Counted from the first letter of the stretch, positions 29,262-38,058 are shown. The stretch: DNA of 64,000 nt from Pseudomonadota bacterium (GCA_030549795.1 JAUQQO010000020.1:81033-145032); one strand, 5' to 3'. Numbers and translations: made by a program. The notes: a model not told the origin generated them from the sequence alone.

Positions 29262-30167
29262 TCAGCGCACCGCTTCGGGCGCCAGGAGTTGATAGAGGGC
29301 AAGGAGCGCGACTTGCGCCGGGGCATCGGTGCGGTGGCGCGTGATGCGCCAGCCCTGGCGGACGATGCGTCGCTCGATCTCCTCACGATGCGCCCGGTAC
29401 AGTTCGGCATAGCGTGCCCGCACCGCCGCGACATTGCCGACGAGCGCTCGCCCTTCTTCCTCAGGGCCCTCGAAGAGGACCCGTCCCTCCCAGGGCAGGA
29501 GCTCTTCGGCCGGATCCGCGATCTCGAGCAGACAGCCGCGCACACCCGCTGCCACCCAAGGAGCGATGCGCGCAGCGAGCGCCTCAGCCGGCTCAAGGAA
29601 GTCGGAAATCAGCACGAGCTGGGCAAAGCGCGGCAGATCAGCCGGCGGCGGCAGGGATTCGCGCCGCGCCAACGCGGCGTTAAGGCTCCGCATCAACCGC
29701 TCAAGACCGGCGCGATGGGGGTGCGGGCGTTCACCCGAGCCCAAAAGCGCGACTCGCTCGCCACCGCGCACGAGCAGGGCAGCGAGCGCGAGGGTCAAGA
29801 GCAGCCCCCGTTCGAGCTTGGTGGGAAGCGTGCGGGCGGAGCGAAAGCGCATGGAACCCGAGGTATCGCACCAGATCCACACGCTCTGCGCCGCCTCCCA
29901 CTCCTGTTCGCGCACGAAGAGATGGCGCGAGCGAGCGGATTGCCGCCAGTCGATGTCGCGGCGGTCATCGCCCGGTTGGTAGATGCGGAACTGCCAGAAG
30001 GTCTCACCGATCCCGGTGCGCCGCCGGCCGTGCACCCCTTGCGCGACCGTCGCCGCGACGCGCTCCGCGTGCACCAAAAGGCCAGGAAGACGGGCGGCGA
30101 GCCCTTCCGCTCCGCGTCTTAGGGCAAGGATGTCGGCTTCGCCCAAAGGACCGGTCTCAAGCGACAT
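29262..30167 (-). CDS. DUF58 domain protein
   Basis: 301 residues. The DUF58 signature is clear near residues 55-110: FRIYQPGDDRRDIDWRQSARSRHLFVREQEWE followed by VWIWCDTSGSM, a VWA-type MIDAS motif (DxSGS). DUF58 proteins are the usual partner of MoxR ATPases. The start overlaps the end of moxR by 11 bp and the stop is 2 bp from the DUF4159 gene, so the four genes form one operon. It is probably cytoplasmic and acts with MoxR as a metal-dependent adaptor; this role is inferred from the family. Confidence 0.92.
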   Translation of the reverse strand: MSLETGPLGEADILALRRGAEGLAARLPGLLVHAERVAATVAQGVHGRRRTGIGETFWQFRIYQPGDDRRDIDWRQSARSRHLFVREQEWEAAQSVWIWCDTSGSMRFRSARTLPTKLERGLLLTLALAALLVRGGERVALLGSGERPHPHRAGLERLMRSLNAALARRESLPPPADLPRFAQLVLISDFLEPAEALAARIAPWVAAGVRGCLLEIADPAEELLPWEGRVLFEGPEEEGRALVGNVAAVRARYAELYRAHREEIERRIVRQGWRITRHRTDAPAQVALLALYQLLAPEAVR

Positions 30168-31164
30168 GCCGGCAGAGGCGGGCGATGATGTCGTCGACGG
30201 TGATCCCCTCGGCGCGTGCGGCGAAGGTCACGGCCATCCGGTGGCGCAGGACGGGCCCGGCCAGCGCGAGCACGTCTTCGACCGAGGGCGCGAGGCGTCC
30301 GTCGAGAAGCGCCCGCACCCGCACCGCGAGCATAAGCGCCTGGCTCGCGCGCGGCCCCGGCCCCCAAGCGACGTGCTCGGCTAGACCGGCGATGATCCCC
30401 GTCTCGGGTCGACCGGCGCGCACGAGGTTGAGGATCGTATCGACCACCTTCTCGCCCACCGGCAGCTTGCGCACGAGCGCCTGCAGCCGCATGAGCTCAG
30501 GGCCGTCGAGCACGCGGCTCGCCTTGGCCTCGCTGTCGGTGGTGGTGGCGATCATCATGCGCCGCTCGGCCTCCGCCGAGGGGTAGCTCACATTGACTTG
30601 CAAGAGAAAGCGGTCGAGCTGCGCCTCGGGAAGCGGGTAGGTGCCTTCCTGCTCGATCGGGTTTTGCGTCGCCAGCACGTGGAAGGGCTCGGGTAGGGGA
30701 TGGTCGTGGCCGGCCACCGTCACCTTGCGTTCCTGCATGGCTTGCAGCAACGCCGCCTGGGTGCGCGGGCTCGCGCGGTTGATCTCATCGGCCATGAGCA
30801 ACTGGGTGAACACCGGACCGGGGATGAAGCGGAACTCGCGGCGACCGCTCGGCGTCTCCTCGAGCACTTCCGAGCCTAAAATGTCGGCCGGCATGAGATC
30901 GGGCGTGAACTGCACCCGCTTTTGCGCGAGGCCCAACACTACACCCAAGGTCTCGGCGAGCCGAGTCTTGGCGAGGCCGGGAACGCCCACGAGGAGCACG
31001 TGACCGCCGGAGAGGATGGTGATCAAGGTCTCGTCGATCACCTGCTCCTGGCCGAGGATGACCCGGGCGATCTCGCTGCGCACCCGTGCGAGCCGCTCGA
31101 TCGCCCGCTCGGCTTCCTCGACCAGTGCGGTGGCGAGGTTCCGGTTCGCTTCGAGGATCTCCAT
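30157..31164 (-). CDS. MoxR-family AAA+ ATPase
   Basis: A 335-residue AAA+ chaperone-like ATPase. Walker A is GVPGLAKT near residue 60, Walker B is [11 protein letters not shown], and the sensor/arginine-finger region [22 protein letters not shown] is the MoxR hallmark. The C-terminal lid domain follows ([20 protein letters not shown]). MoxR proteins couple ATP hydrolysis to folding or metal loading of VWA-domain partners, which are encoded directly downstream. ATG 31164 starts MEILEANRN. It is divergent from the Nudix gene across about 250 bp. Confidence 0.95.
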   Translation of the reverse strand: MEILEANRNLATALVEEAERAIERLARVRSEIARVILGQEQVIDETLITILSGGHVLLVGVPGLAKTRLAETLGVVLGLAQKRVQFTPDLMPADILGSEVLEETPSGRREFRFIPGPVFTQLLMADEINRASPRTQAALLQAMQERKVTVAGHDHPLPEPFHVLATQNPIEQEGTYPLPEAQLDRFLLQVNVSYPSAEAERRMMIATTTDSEAKASRVLDGPELMRLQALVRKLPVGEKVVDTILNLVRAGRPETGIIAGLAEHVAWGPGPRASQALMLAVRVRALLDGRLAPSVEDVLALAGPVLRHRMAVTFAARAEGITVDDIIARLCRHVA

Positions 31165-31264
31165 ACCCGCTCCGTCGTTGGGCTACCGCCGTTTTCGGGC
31201 GTTCTGGGCGCTCAGCGGCGAGCACCCCTACCCTCTAGAATGGTCGGATCATCATCGTACATAA

Positions 31265-31280
31265 GTTGCGCGAGCGCAAC
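31265..31280. promoter_or_regulatory. Palindrome in the MoxR/Nudix divergent region
   Basis: GTTGCGC-GA-GCGCAAC is a perfect 7-bp inverted repeat with a 2-nt centre, a shape typical of a dimeric regulator site. It lies 101 bp upstream of moxR and about 130 bp upstream of the chosen Nudix start, so it could control either gene. No regulator gene is adjacent. It is not followed by a T-run, so it is not a terminator. Confidence 0.35.
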
Positions 31281-31411
31281 GGACAGTGCTGATCCACGCG
31301 AAAAACGACATCGAGCTCCTCTCGATGGCGCGCAGGCGCCGAGCCGTGCACGCGGCGCGGAACGGGCGGTTGCGATCGGGGGAGGTGCCCGGCGAGGTGA
31401 CGGGGAAGGCC

Positions 31412-32026
31412 ATGGCTAAGGCGCCAGCGACCATGTTCGATGCGGCGCAGCTGCGCGCACGGCTGAGGATGGCACAGGAACGAGTGTTCGCGCTCGCCGG
31501 GGATAGCGAGGCGCATCCAGAAGGCGAGCGCGCAACAACGCCGGCAGCCGTGCTCGTGGGACTGGTCGGGCGCATGGACGGCCCGCACATCCTGCTCACC
31601 CTGCGCAGCGCCCATCTCAAGGACCACGCCGGGCAAATCAGTTTCCCCGGGGGACGCATCGAAGCCTTCGATCCCGATCCGGTGGCAGCGGCGCTGCGCG
31701 AGGCGCAAGAGGAGATCGGAGTGCGTCCGCAGCAGGTGGAAGTCCTGGGCACGCTTCCCCGCTACCGGACGGGCACTGGTTTTCTCATCCACCCGGTTGT
31801 GGGTTGGATCGATCCGCCGCTCGACATTCGTCCCGATCCGACCGAGGTGGCAGAGGTGTTCGAGTTGCCGCTCGCCTTCGCGCTCGACCGGCGCAATCAC
31901 CACCGCGCCTTTTACGAATGCGAGGGCCGCCGCCGCGAGTACTGGGTGCTGCCCTATCAAGATCGCTACATTTGGGGTGCTACGGCCGGCATCCTCGTCA
32001 ATCTCGCGCAACTTCTCGGGGAGTGA
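31412..32026 (+). CDS. Nudix CoA pyrophosphatase (NudL type)
   Basis: 204 residues from ATG 31412, which has GGGAAGG just upstream. The frame is open to a GTG at 31286 but the extra residues are Arg-rich and family members start near FDAAQLRARL. The upstream-conserved LLTLRSAHLKDHAGQISFPGGRIE leads into a Nudix box whose core reads AALREAQEEIGV (GX5EX7REUXEEXGU type), the metal-binding site. The LKDHAGQISFPGG stretch is diagnostic for the CoA pyrophosphatase branch, which hydrolyses CoA to 4'-phosphopantetheine and 3',5'-ADP. It is followed 5 bp later by the DUF6111 gene and then cca. Confidence 0.9.
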   Translation: MAKAPATMFDAAQLRARLRMAQERVFALAGDSEAHPEGERATTPAAVLVGLVGRMDGPHILLTLRSAHLKDHAGQISFPGGRIEAFDPDPVAAALREAQEEIGVRPQQVEVLGTLPRYRTGTGFLIHPVVGWIDPPLDIRPDPTEVAEVFELPLAFALDRRNHHRAFYECEGRRREYWVLPYQDRYIWGATAGILVNLAQLLGE

Positions 32027-32031
32027 GGTGA

Positions 32032-32298
32032 ATGGCGCGGATCGCGCTGATCGAGGCGCTGCTCTTCCTACTCCCCTTTGTCCTCTACGCTGTGTGGCGG
32101 CTGCTCGTCACCAAGGGCGCTCCTCTGCTCGCCGACACACCCTGGTTCGTTCTCATCATAAGCGGGCTCGCTGCGGCCTGCGCTGGCTTCGTCTTGCTCT
32201 TGTGGCTCGATCCCGGCGCGCCGCCGGGCAGCGTCTACGTTCCTCCCCACCTCGAGGACGGGCGGATCGTGCCGGGCGGGTTCCGCCGTGTCCCCTAA
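32032..32298 (+). CDS. DUF6111 small membrane protein
   Basis: 88 residues with two transmembrane helices (LIEALLFLLPFVLYAVWRLL and PWFVLIISGLAAACAGFVLLLW) and a short C-terminal tail ending GSVYVPPHLEDGRIVPGGFR. This pattern matches the alphaproteobacterial DUF6111 family, whose function is unknown. It lies 5 bp after the Nudix gene, and its last 11 bp overlap the cca start, so the three genes are likely translated from one mRNA. Confidence 0.85.
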   Translation: MARIALIEALLFLLPFVLYAVWRLLVTKGAPLLADTPWFVLIISGLAAACAGFVLLLWLDPGAPPGSVYVPPHLEDGRIVPGGFRRVP

Positions 32299-33571
32299 GC
32301 CCACCTGCGCCGGCGCAGAGCGACCGCTCGCCGGCGCTCGTTGGCTGCGCGCACCCGAAAGTCGCGCCCTTTTGGATGCTCTCGAAGCCGAGGGCAAGAA
32401 AGCTCGCTTTGTGGGCGGTTGCGTGCGCGATACGCTTTTAGATCCCGAGCTCGATCCCGAAGATCTCGATCTTGCGACGCAAGAGCGACCAGAGCGGGTG
32501 CTCGAGCGTCTCGGCAGCCTCGGCTTCCACGTCATTCCGACCGGCCTCAAGCACGGCACGGTGACGGTGATCGTTGGTCGTCGGCGCTTCGAAGTCACCA
32601 CCTTGCGCCGCGACGTCGCCTGCTTCGGCCGCCACGCCGAGGTCGAGTTCTCCGACGACTTCGAAGAAGACGCAGCGCGGCGCGATTTTACCATCAATGC
32701 CATGAGCTGCGATCGCGAAGGTTACCTTTTCGATTATTTCGGTGGCAAACAGGATCTCTTCGAAGGCAAGATCCGTTTCGTAGGCGATCCGGAACAGCGT
32801 ATCCGTGAAGATTTTCTTAGAATTCTGCGCTTCTTCCGCTTCTATGCTCGTTTCGGTCGTTCCCCGCCCGATCCCGGCGCGCTCGCCGCTTGTCGGGCGC
32901 TCGCCTTCGGCCTCGATCGCCTCTCGGGCGAACGGATACGCGGTGAACTCGAGCGGCTGCTCCGCGCGCCCGGTGCCGTCGCGGCGCTGCGCCTTATGCG
33001 CGAAACCGAGGTCGCGGCACGGATCTTTCCGATCGCGCCCGACTGGGAGCGGCTGCAAGAGCTGCTCCGCCTCGCCCCGGAAGCCGACTGGCTGGTGCGG
33101 CTGGCCGTGCTCGTGCGCGGTCGCATCGATGAAACCCGAGCGCGCGCGCTCGCCTTGCGCTTGCGGCTCTCCAACCGCGAGCGCGAGCGGCTGCTCGCGC
33201 TCCTTGCGGTCGATCTGCCCGATCCGCGTGCGCCGCGGGCGGTACACGAGCGTTGGATCTACCGATTGGGTCGCGCGCTTTGGGCCGATCTCTTGCGGAT
33301 TGCGGTTGTCGAGCAGGCAGAGGACCGTGCCCTTCTCGAAGCGCGGCTTAACGAGCTCGAGGGCTTCACACCACCCGTCTTCCCGCTCAGCGGCAAGGAT
33401 CTCTTGGCGCGCGGAGTGCCTTCAGGACCGCGCCTCGGTCGGCTGCTCGAGGCGGTGCGCAGTTGGTGGGAGGCCGAAGGGTTCCGACCCGACCGCGCCG
33501 CTTGCCTTGCGCGCCTCGAGGCCCTCCTCAAAGCCGAAGACGCGGCAGCACAGCGGCAGGCAAAGGGCTGA
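32288..33571 (+). CDS. cca: CCA tRNA nucleotidyltransferase / poly(A) polymerase family
   Basis: 427 residues from GTG 32288. Class II nucleotidyltransferase that adds or repairs the 3' CCA of tRNAs without a template. The catalytic motif GGCVRDTLL with the downstream DLDLAT acidic pair is near residues 44-65, TGLKHGTVTV is near residue 85, and the RRDFTINAM and EDFLRILRFFRFYARF blocks complete the head and neck. The long C-terminal part fits alphaproteobacterial CCA enzymes, where the same gene follows NudL and DUF6111. The DxD reads DLD. Because both tRNA genes here already encode CCA, the enzyme may mainly repair ends. Confidence 0.95.
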   Translation: MSPKPTCAGAERPLAGARWLRAPESRALLDALEAEGKKARFVGGCVRDTLLDPELDPEDLDLATQERPERVLERLGSLGFHVIPTGLKHGTVTVIVGRRRFEVTTLRRDVACFGRHAEVEFSDDFEEDAARRDFTINAMSCDREGYLFDYFGGKQDLFEGKIRFVGDPEQRIREDFLRILRFFRFYARFGRSPPDPGALAACRALAFGLDRLSGERIRGELERLLRAPGAVAALRLMRETEVAARIFPIAPDWERLQELLRLAPEADWLVRLAVLVRGRIDETRARALALRLRLSNRERERLLALLAVDLPDPRAPRAVHERWIYRLGRALWADLLRIAVVEQAEDRALLEARLNELEGFTPPVFPLSGKDLLARGVPSGPRLGRLLEAVRSWWEAEGFRPDRAACLARLEALLKAEDAAAQRQAKG

Positions 33572-33614
33572 GACGAAGGGCGTGAGCACGATGGCGGTGC
33601 GCCTGCGGCGAGGG

Positions 33615-33643
33615 TTGACAAGGACGGAGGTGGTTCCTATCTG
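33615..33643 (+). promoter_or_regulatory. Sigma-70-type promoter for tRNA-Gln
   Basis: TTGACA (33615-33620), a 17-bp spacer and TATCTG (33638-33643) form a strong promoter. The -10 box ends 11 bp upstream of the first base of tRNA-Gln, so transcription would start almost at the 5' end of the tRNA, as usual for single tRNA genes. Confidence 0.7.
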
Positions 33644-33654
33644 CGGCGCACGAT

Positions 33655-33730
33655 TGGGGGATGGTGCAGCTGGTAGCACGCCTGACTCTGGATCAGGAGG
33701 TCCTAGGTTCGATCCCTAGTCCCCCAGCCA
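33655..33730 (+). tRNA. tRNA-Gln (anticodon CTG)
   Basis: A complete 76-nt cloverleaf including an encoded CCA. The acceptor stem TGGGGGA pairs with TCCCCCA, with the U1-A72 first pair typical of tRNA-Gln, and G is the discriminator. D stem GTGC/GCAC, anticodon stem CCTGA/TCAGG with loop CTCTGGA (anticodon CTG at 33688-33690), T stem CTAGG/CCTAG with TTCGATC loop. It reads CAG codons and sits behind its own promoter. Confidence 0.97.
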
Positions 33731-33784
33731 CCCTTCAATCAGTTCCGTGCGCGCCGCTCACGAAGCGTCGCGGTCGCGCTTTCC

Positions 33785-35980
33785 CTAGAGGACCACTTGA
33801 ACCTCGACCGTGCCACGACGGTCGAGCACGTTGACCGCCACATCGCGCTCGTGTCGGCGCAAGAGCAGATCCACCGAGGCGGTTCCAACGCGCAGATGTT
33901 CGATGCGCACCCAATCGAGGCTGTTGGGCAGGCGCGGGTGGTGGAAGCACACAACGGGCGGGTCAGCGCGCACCTCGAGGCCGAGGCTGGCGGCAAGACA
34001 GGCCAAAATGGCGGCGGCTGCCCAGGCCTGCGGCGAACACGCGGCGGGATAGGCGGTGGGGCCGGATCCCGGTCGGCGGCGAAAACCGCAAAAGAGCTCG
34101 GGCAGCCGGCGAAGGTCGCTGCGCGCGGCCGCATCGAGCAGCCCTTGCAACACTTTGAGCGCGAGATCGGTACGCCCGATGCGCGCGAAGCCCATCGCGC
34201 AGAGCGCATTGTCGTGCGGCCAGACCGAGCCGTTGTGGTAGGAGATCGGCACGTAGCGCGCTTCCCCCTCGGCGACGGTGCGGATGCCCCAACCTGAAAA
34301 AAAGCGCGGCGAGGTCAAAAGCTGAGCGACGCGCTCGGCGCGCGCCCGCTCCGGCAAATCTGTGAGCAGGAGATGACCGGCATTGGAGGTGCGCACCGCG
34401 CACGGGCGCTTCGCACCGTCGAGGGCGAGAACATAGGTGCCGAGTTCCTCGCTCCAGAACCGCTCTTCCACCGCGCGACGCAACCGCGCCGCTTGGGCCT
34501 CGAGTGCGTTCGCGCGTTCGAGCAGCCCCTTGCGCCTTGCGAGCCGGGCTACAGCGCACAGCGCTGCGAAAACATAAGCCTGCACCTCCACAAGCGCGAT
34601 CGGCCCACTCGCGAGACTCCCATCGGCGTGGAAGATCGCATCCTGCGAATCCTTCCAACCCTGATTGACGAGGCCGCGCTCGCTCGCCGCCCAATACTCG
34701 ACCAACCCATCGCCGTCGCGATCGCCGAAACGCTCCAGCCAACCGGTTGCCGCTTCGATTGCCGGCCAGAGGCGTTCGATCAGCACATCGTCGCCGGTTC
34801 GCTCGTGATAGCGGCCGGCGAGGAACAAAAACAGCGGCGTGGCATCGACGCTGCCGTAATAGCGGCCAAACGGCACTTCGCCCACGCGCGCGAGCTCGCC
34901 TTCGCGCAGCTCGTGGAGGATCTTGCCCGGTTCGGCATCGCGCGCGGGATCGAGGGTTTGCGCCTGAGTGGCGGCAAGCACCTCGAGGACGCCCTTGGCG
35001 AGCTCGGGAGCCATCCACAAGGTCTCGAGCGCGGTGATCAGCCCGTCGCGGCCGAAAACGGTCGAAAACCAGGGCACACCAGCATAGGGATAGAGACCAA
35101 AGCGTGTTTCGGTGAGCAAAAGCCGCAGGTCAGCGAGCGAGCGAGCGAGAATCTCGTCGACGAGGCTGCTCGAAGTGCGGATGCGCGCCGCCTCGGGCAA
35201 CAGCCGACGGTGATGGCGGCGCGCATGTTGCAGCGCGCGGGCGAAGGATGTGCGCGCCTGCGCGGCGCCGTCGACGGTAAGCGCGAGCTCGAAGCAGCGG
35301 GCGGCGCGCGGCGGCAGCTCGACCGACCAGACGAGCCGTTGGGGCTCGATGCGCACGGGACGCGGCTCGGCTACAAGCGCGACCGTGAGCATGGCGCCAT
35401 CGCAGGCCCGATACGCCCAGCACAGGCCGTCGCGCGAGCAGGCGATGCTGCGTTCCCCCCGAGCGCGCGGTTTGTGCCCGCGAACCTCGAAAATGTCCGC
35501 GAAATCGGCATCGAGCTCGAGTGCGAGCTCGAGACGTCGCGGTCGGTCCTCGTAGGATTGTAGCCGCAACCGCTCGAAGAGCCCGCGCTCGGTCAAAACG
35601 CGCAGGCGCAGGAGATGGACGGAATCCGCTGCCATCGCCACCCGGCCGGAGACGTCCAAAAGATCCGGATTGGCGAGATCGACGAGCAGCAAGACGCCGT
35701 CCTCGGTAAGCCGTGAGGACAGCAACAGCGGTGCGTGGCCCTCAAGCGTAAGCGCAAGGCGCGAGAGGATGCGGGTATCGCGCCAATAGAGCCCTTCCGG
35801 TGAACCGGGGCCGGGGGTGACGTCGCCCTCCGGCCCAAAAAGCCCGAAGAGATCGCCGCATTTAAGCGTGCGCAGCCGGCGCGCCGGAAGGGAGCGCGTC
35901 GCCGGCACGCGCACAATGAGCGGTCCGAGCTCTTCAGCTGCGGCCAAGGGCGCGGCGGTCTCGGCGGCGCGCGGATCCAT
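33785..35980 (-). CDS. Glycogen-debranching-like glycoside hydrolase (amylo-alpha-1,6-glucosidase family)
   Basis: 731 residues from ATG 35980 (MDPRAAETA), with GAGG 10 nt upstream; a TTG at 35989 is an alternative. The N-terminal beta-domain (LKCGDLFGLFGPEGDVTPGPGSPEGLYWRDTR) is the GDE_N type seen in bacterial debranching-like enzymes. The C-terminal half is an (alpha/alpha)6 barrel with PWFSTVFGRDGLITA, KDSQDAIFHADG and SYHNGSVWPHDNALCAMG, which carry acidic residues expected at the active site. Members act on alpha-glucans or glucosylated glycans, and the exact substrate is uncertain. It lies 17 bp after a GT4 glycosyltransferase on the same strand, a common pairing in proteobacteria. No signal peptide is seen. 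Confidence 0.88.
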   Translation of the reverse strand: MDPRAAETAAPLAAAEELGPLIVRVPATRSLPARRLRTLKCGDLFGLFGPEGDVTPGPGSPEGLYWRDTRILSRLALTLEGHAPLLLSSRLTEDGVLLLVDLANPDLLDVSGRVAMAADSVHLLRLRVLTERGLFERLRLQSYEDRPRRLELALELDADFADIFEVRGHKPRARGERSIACSRDGLCWAYRACDGAMLTVALVAEPRPVRIEPQRLVWSVELPPRAARCFELALTVDGAAQARTSFARALQHARRHHRRLLPEAARIRTSSSLVDEILARSLADLRLLLTETRFGLYPYAGVPWFSTVFGRDGLITALETLWMAPELAKGVLEVLAATQAQTLDPARDAEPGKILHELREGELARVGEVPFGRYYGSVDATPLFLFLAGRYHERTGDDVLIERLWPAIEAATGWLERFGDRDGDGLVEYWAASERGLVNQGWKDSQDAIFHADGSLASGPIALVEVQAYVFAALCAVARLARRKGLLERANALEAQAARLRRAVEERFWSEELGTYVLALDGAKRPCAVRTSNAGHLLLTDLPERARAERVAQLLTSPRFFSGWGIRTVAEGEARYVPISYHNGSVWPHDNALCAMGFARIGRTDLALKVLQGLLDAAARSDLRRLPELFCGFRRRPGSGPTAYPAACSPQAWAAAAILACLAASLGLEVRADPPVVCFHHPRLPNSLDWVRIEHLRVGTASVDLLLRRHERDVAVNVLDRRGTVEVQVVL

Positions 35981-35997
35981 CGGGCGCAATCCTCACT

Positions 35998-37047
35998 TCA
36001 CGCAGCGCGGGCAAGAGCGGAGCGTGCGAGCTGTCGGTAGAGAGCGAGATAGTCGCGCGCCATGCGCTCGGCCGAGAAGCGCTCCTCGAACCGCGCCCGG
36101 ATGCGTGCGCGATCGAGCGTTCGGCAGCGGGCGACCGCTTCTACCGCCTCCTCTTCGCTTTCGACGATGAAGCCAGTCAAGCCCGGCTCGATCACCTCGG
36201 GAACCGAACCGCCCGCGAAGGCGACCACGGGCGTACCGCACGCCATCGCCTCGATCATCACGAGGCCGAACGGCTCGGGCCAGTCGATGGGGAAGAGAAG
36301 TGCGCGGGCTCCCTGCAGGAGCCGCTCTTTTTGGCGGTCGTCGACCTCGCCCAAAAAGCGCACGTGCGGCCGGGCGAAGAGGGGCGCGATTTCCTGTTCG
36401 TAATAGGTCTGATCGGCGCGGTCGACCTTGGCTGCGACGAGAAGCGGAAGCCCTGCGCGTTCAGCGATCCGCACCGCGCGATCGGGCCGCTTTTCGGGCG
36501 AGATGCGGCCCAAGAAGAGCAGATAGTCGTCGCTGCCCCGACCCGGTCGGTAGAGATCGAGGGGAAGGCCGTGGTGCACGGTGGCAAGCCAGTTAAGCCC
36601 CAGTCCCTCAAGCGGACGCCGCTGCGCCTGCGAGATCGAGACCAGCGGCGCGTGCGGGAAGGCGCGGTGCGCGGCTTTGAGATCGGGCAGATCGAGCCGC
36701 CCGTGCAGCGTGGTAAGGGTCGTGTCGAGGCGATCGGCGAAGACCGGGAAGTGCAGGAAATCGATGTGGAAGTGCAGCACGTCGAAGCGATGGGCGCGGC
36801 GGCGCACCTGCTCGAGCATCGCCACCGTGTGCGGCAGATGGTCGCGCACCTCGGGGTCAAGGCGCAAAGCGTTGGGCGCACAGGCGACGAGTTCGGCCGA
36901 GGTGCGCGAGTCGCCGGACGCGAACAGCGTCACCTGCACCCCCATGCGCACGAGAGCTTCGGTGAGATAGTGGACCACCCGCTCGGTGCCGCCATAGCGC
37001 GCCGGCGGCACGCTCTCCGCGAGTGGCGCGATCATTGCGATGCGCAT
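35998..37047 (-). CDS. GT4-family glycosyltransferase
   Basis: 349 residues, GT-B fold, retaining GT4 family. The N-terminus MRIAMIAPLAESVPPARYGGTERVVHYLTEAL is a typical acceptor domain with a glycine-rich loop. The donor domain has FLGRISPEKRPDRAVRIAERAG and the EX7E motif in EPFGLVMIEAMACGTPVVAF near residue 270. It is coupled to the debranching-like hydrolase downstream, suggesting joint work on an alpha-glucan or small glucosyl compound rather than on the exopolysaccharide locus 15 kb away. ATG 37047 is the only sensible start. Confidence 0.9.
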   Translation of the reverse strand: MRIAMIAPLAESVPPARYGGTERVVHYLTEALVRMGVQVTLFASGDSRTSAELVACAPNALRLDPEVRDHLPHTVAMLEQVRRRAHRFDVLHFHIDFLHFPVFADRLDTTLTTLHGRLDLPDLKAAHRAFPHAPLVSISQAQRRPLEGLGLNWLATVHHGLPLDLYRPGRGSDDYLLFLGRISPEKRPDRAVRIAERAGLPLLVAAKVDRADQTYYEQEIAPLFARPHVRFLGEVDDRQKERLLQGARALLFPIDWPEPFGLVMIEAMACGTPVVAFAGGSVPEVIEPGLTGFIVESEEEAVEAVARCRTLDRARIRARFEERFSAERMARDYLALYRQLARSALARAA

Positions 37048-37524
37048 CCCTCGCGATCCCGTTGCTGCAGGTAGGTTCAAGCCGGCGCGAAATCCTAAGG
37101 CGGCCGGCTCCTCCGCTCAGATCGGTGAAGGGGGCTTAAGGATCAAGGCTCAATTGCGCTTACCGGCCTCGGCCAAGCGCTCGGGCGCGTCCCGCGCCGA
37201 TCGCGTCTCGACCTCGCGCAAGGACCACGGCTGCACGCTTGGGGAGGCTGCGGCGAAGGCAATCTCGGCTTAAGGAGCTTGGTGCGGGCCCTGTGGGCGC
37301 AACGGGGTCGGCGCGCCGGGAGCGGTCGGCGTGCCGCGTGCTGCGAGAGCCGGATGCTCGCAGAAGACGAGCGTGTGCGGACTCGCTCTCACAGGCGCTT
37401 GGCGCGATCGGTGCAGTTTTTCGAACTTTTTTCAGGACAGGAGCGCGCGGTCTCAAAAGCTGGCCGGGACCGGACGAACCAGCAGGTCTTGCCACTGCGG
37501 CTCGAGAGGACTTCGCAGAGCGGT
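37048..37524. other. 477-bp spacer upstream of the GT4 gene, no gene recognised
   Basis: All frames give Arg/Ala/Gly-rich shadow translations. Two T-runs (37417-37421 and 37427-37432) lie in a short AT-rich patch, and GAGCG...CGCTC (37369-37388) could pair just upstream, but the stem and T-runs are too far apart for a standard terminator. I looked for tmRNA, RNase P, SRP and 6S RNA hallmarks and did not find them. The part near 37100 probably contains the GT4 gene promoter. Confidence 0.5.
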
Positions 37525-37600
37525 TGGTGGAGCCGAGCGGAGTCGAACCGCCGACCTCCTGAATGCCATTCAGGCGCTCTCCCAACTGAGCTACGGCCCC
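37525..37600 (-). tRNA. tRNA-Ala (anticodon GGC)
   Basis: A 76-nt cloverleaf on the minus strand with encoded CCA. The acceptor stem GGGGCCG pairs with CGGCTCC and has the G3-U70 wobble pair that defines tRNA-Ala. Anticodon stem CCTGA/TCAGG with loop ATGGCAT (anticodon GGC, plus-strand 37565-37567), T arm GCGG-TTCGACT-CCGC. It reads GCC/GCU alanine codons. It lies 53 bp downstream of the FYDLN-acid gene. Confidence 0.97.
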
Positions 37601-37653
37601 ACGGTCAGCACCCGAAGAGGTAAGGGCTTGCGCGGCTGCGCGCAAGCGCCTTT

Positions 37654-38058
37654 TCAGCGCTGATCCTCCTCTTCCTCGTCGGGTGCGATCTCCTCGTCGA
37701 GCACGTCGGTGACCATCTCGTCCTCGCCGAGGTCGGTCTCGTCTTCGATGATGACGTCCTCCTCGCCGACGTCGACCGGCTCCTCGAGTTCCTCCTCACC
37801 TTCCTCGAGTTCGGCCTCATCCGCGAGCTCGTCGAGTGCTACGTCTTCTTCCTCGATCTCTTCGACCTCAGCCGGGGTCACCGCCTCGCTCTCGGCGAGC
37901 GCGCGAGCGGCCGGCCGCGCCCGCCGCGCCCGCCCGGCCGCTTCAACGTCGAACTCGGCGCCGCAAGCCGGACAATAGATGGGCGAGCGGTGGAAGTCGT
38001 AGAACTTGGCGCCACAGCTGAGGCAGACCCGCTTGGTGCCCCATTCGGGCTTGGCCAC
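37654..38058 (-). CDS. TIGR02300 / FYDLN-acid family protein
   Basis: 134 residues. The N-terminal zinc-ribbon-like part has two Cys pairs, VCLSCGAKFYDF and YCPACGAEFDVE. The rest is a highly acidic, low-complexity tail (runs such as DEAELEEGEEELEE). This is the alphaproteobacterial TIGR02300 family, function unknown. The tail's charge suggests nucleic-acid mimicry or a disordered regulatory arm (inference). It sits between aroA (divergent, 143-bp gap) and tRNA-Ala, an order conserved in many alphaproteobacteria. Confidence 0.93.
   Translation of the reverse strand: MAKPEWGTKRVCLSCGAKFYDFHRSPIYCPACGAEFDVEAAGRARRARPAARALAESEAVTPAEVEEIEEEDVALDELADEAELEEGEEELEEPVDVGEEDVIIEDETDLGEDEMVTDVLDEEIAPDEEEEDQR

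Noticed and set aside
37417..37432. T-runs taken as an intrinsic terminator
   Set aside because: No GC-rich stem directly precedes them; the nearest inverted repeat ends about 28 bp away.
37279..37663. Overlapping plus-strand frames across the spacer and tRNA-Ala
   Set aside because: They run through the tRNA gene antisense and have no recognised domain.
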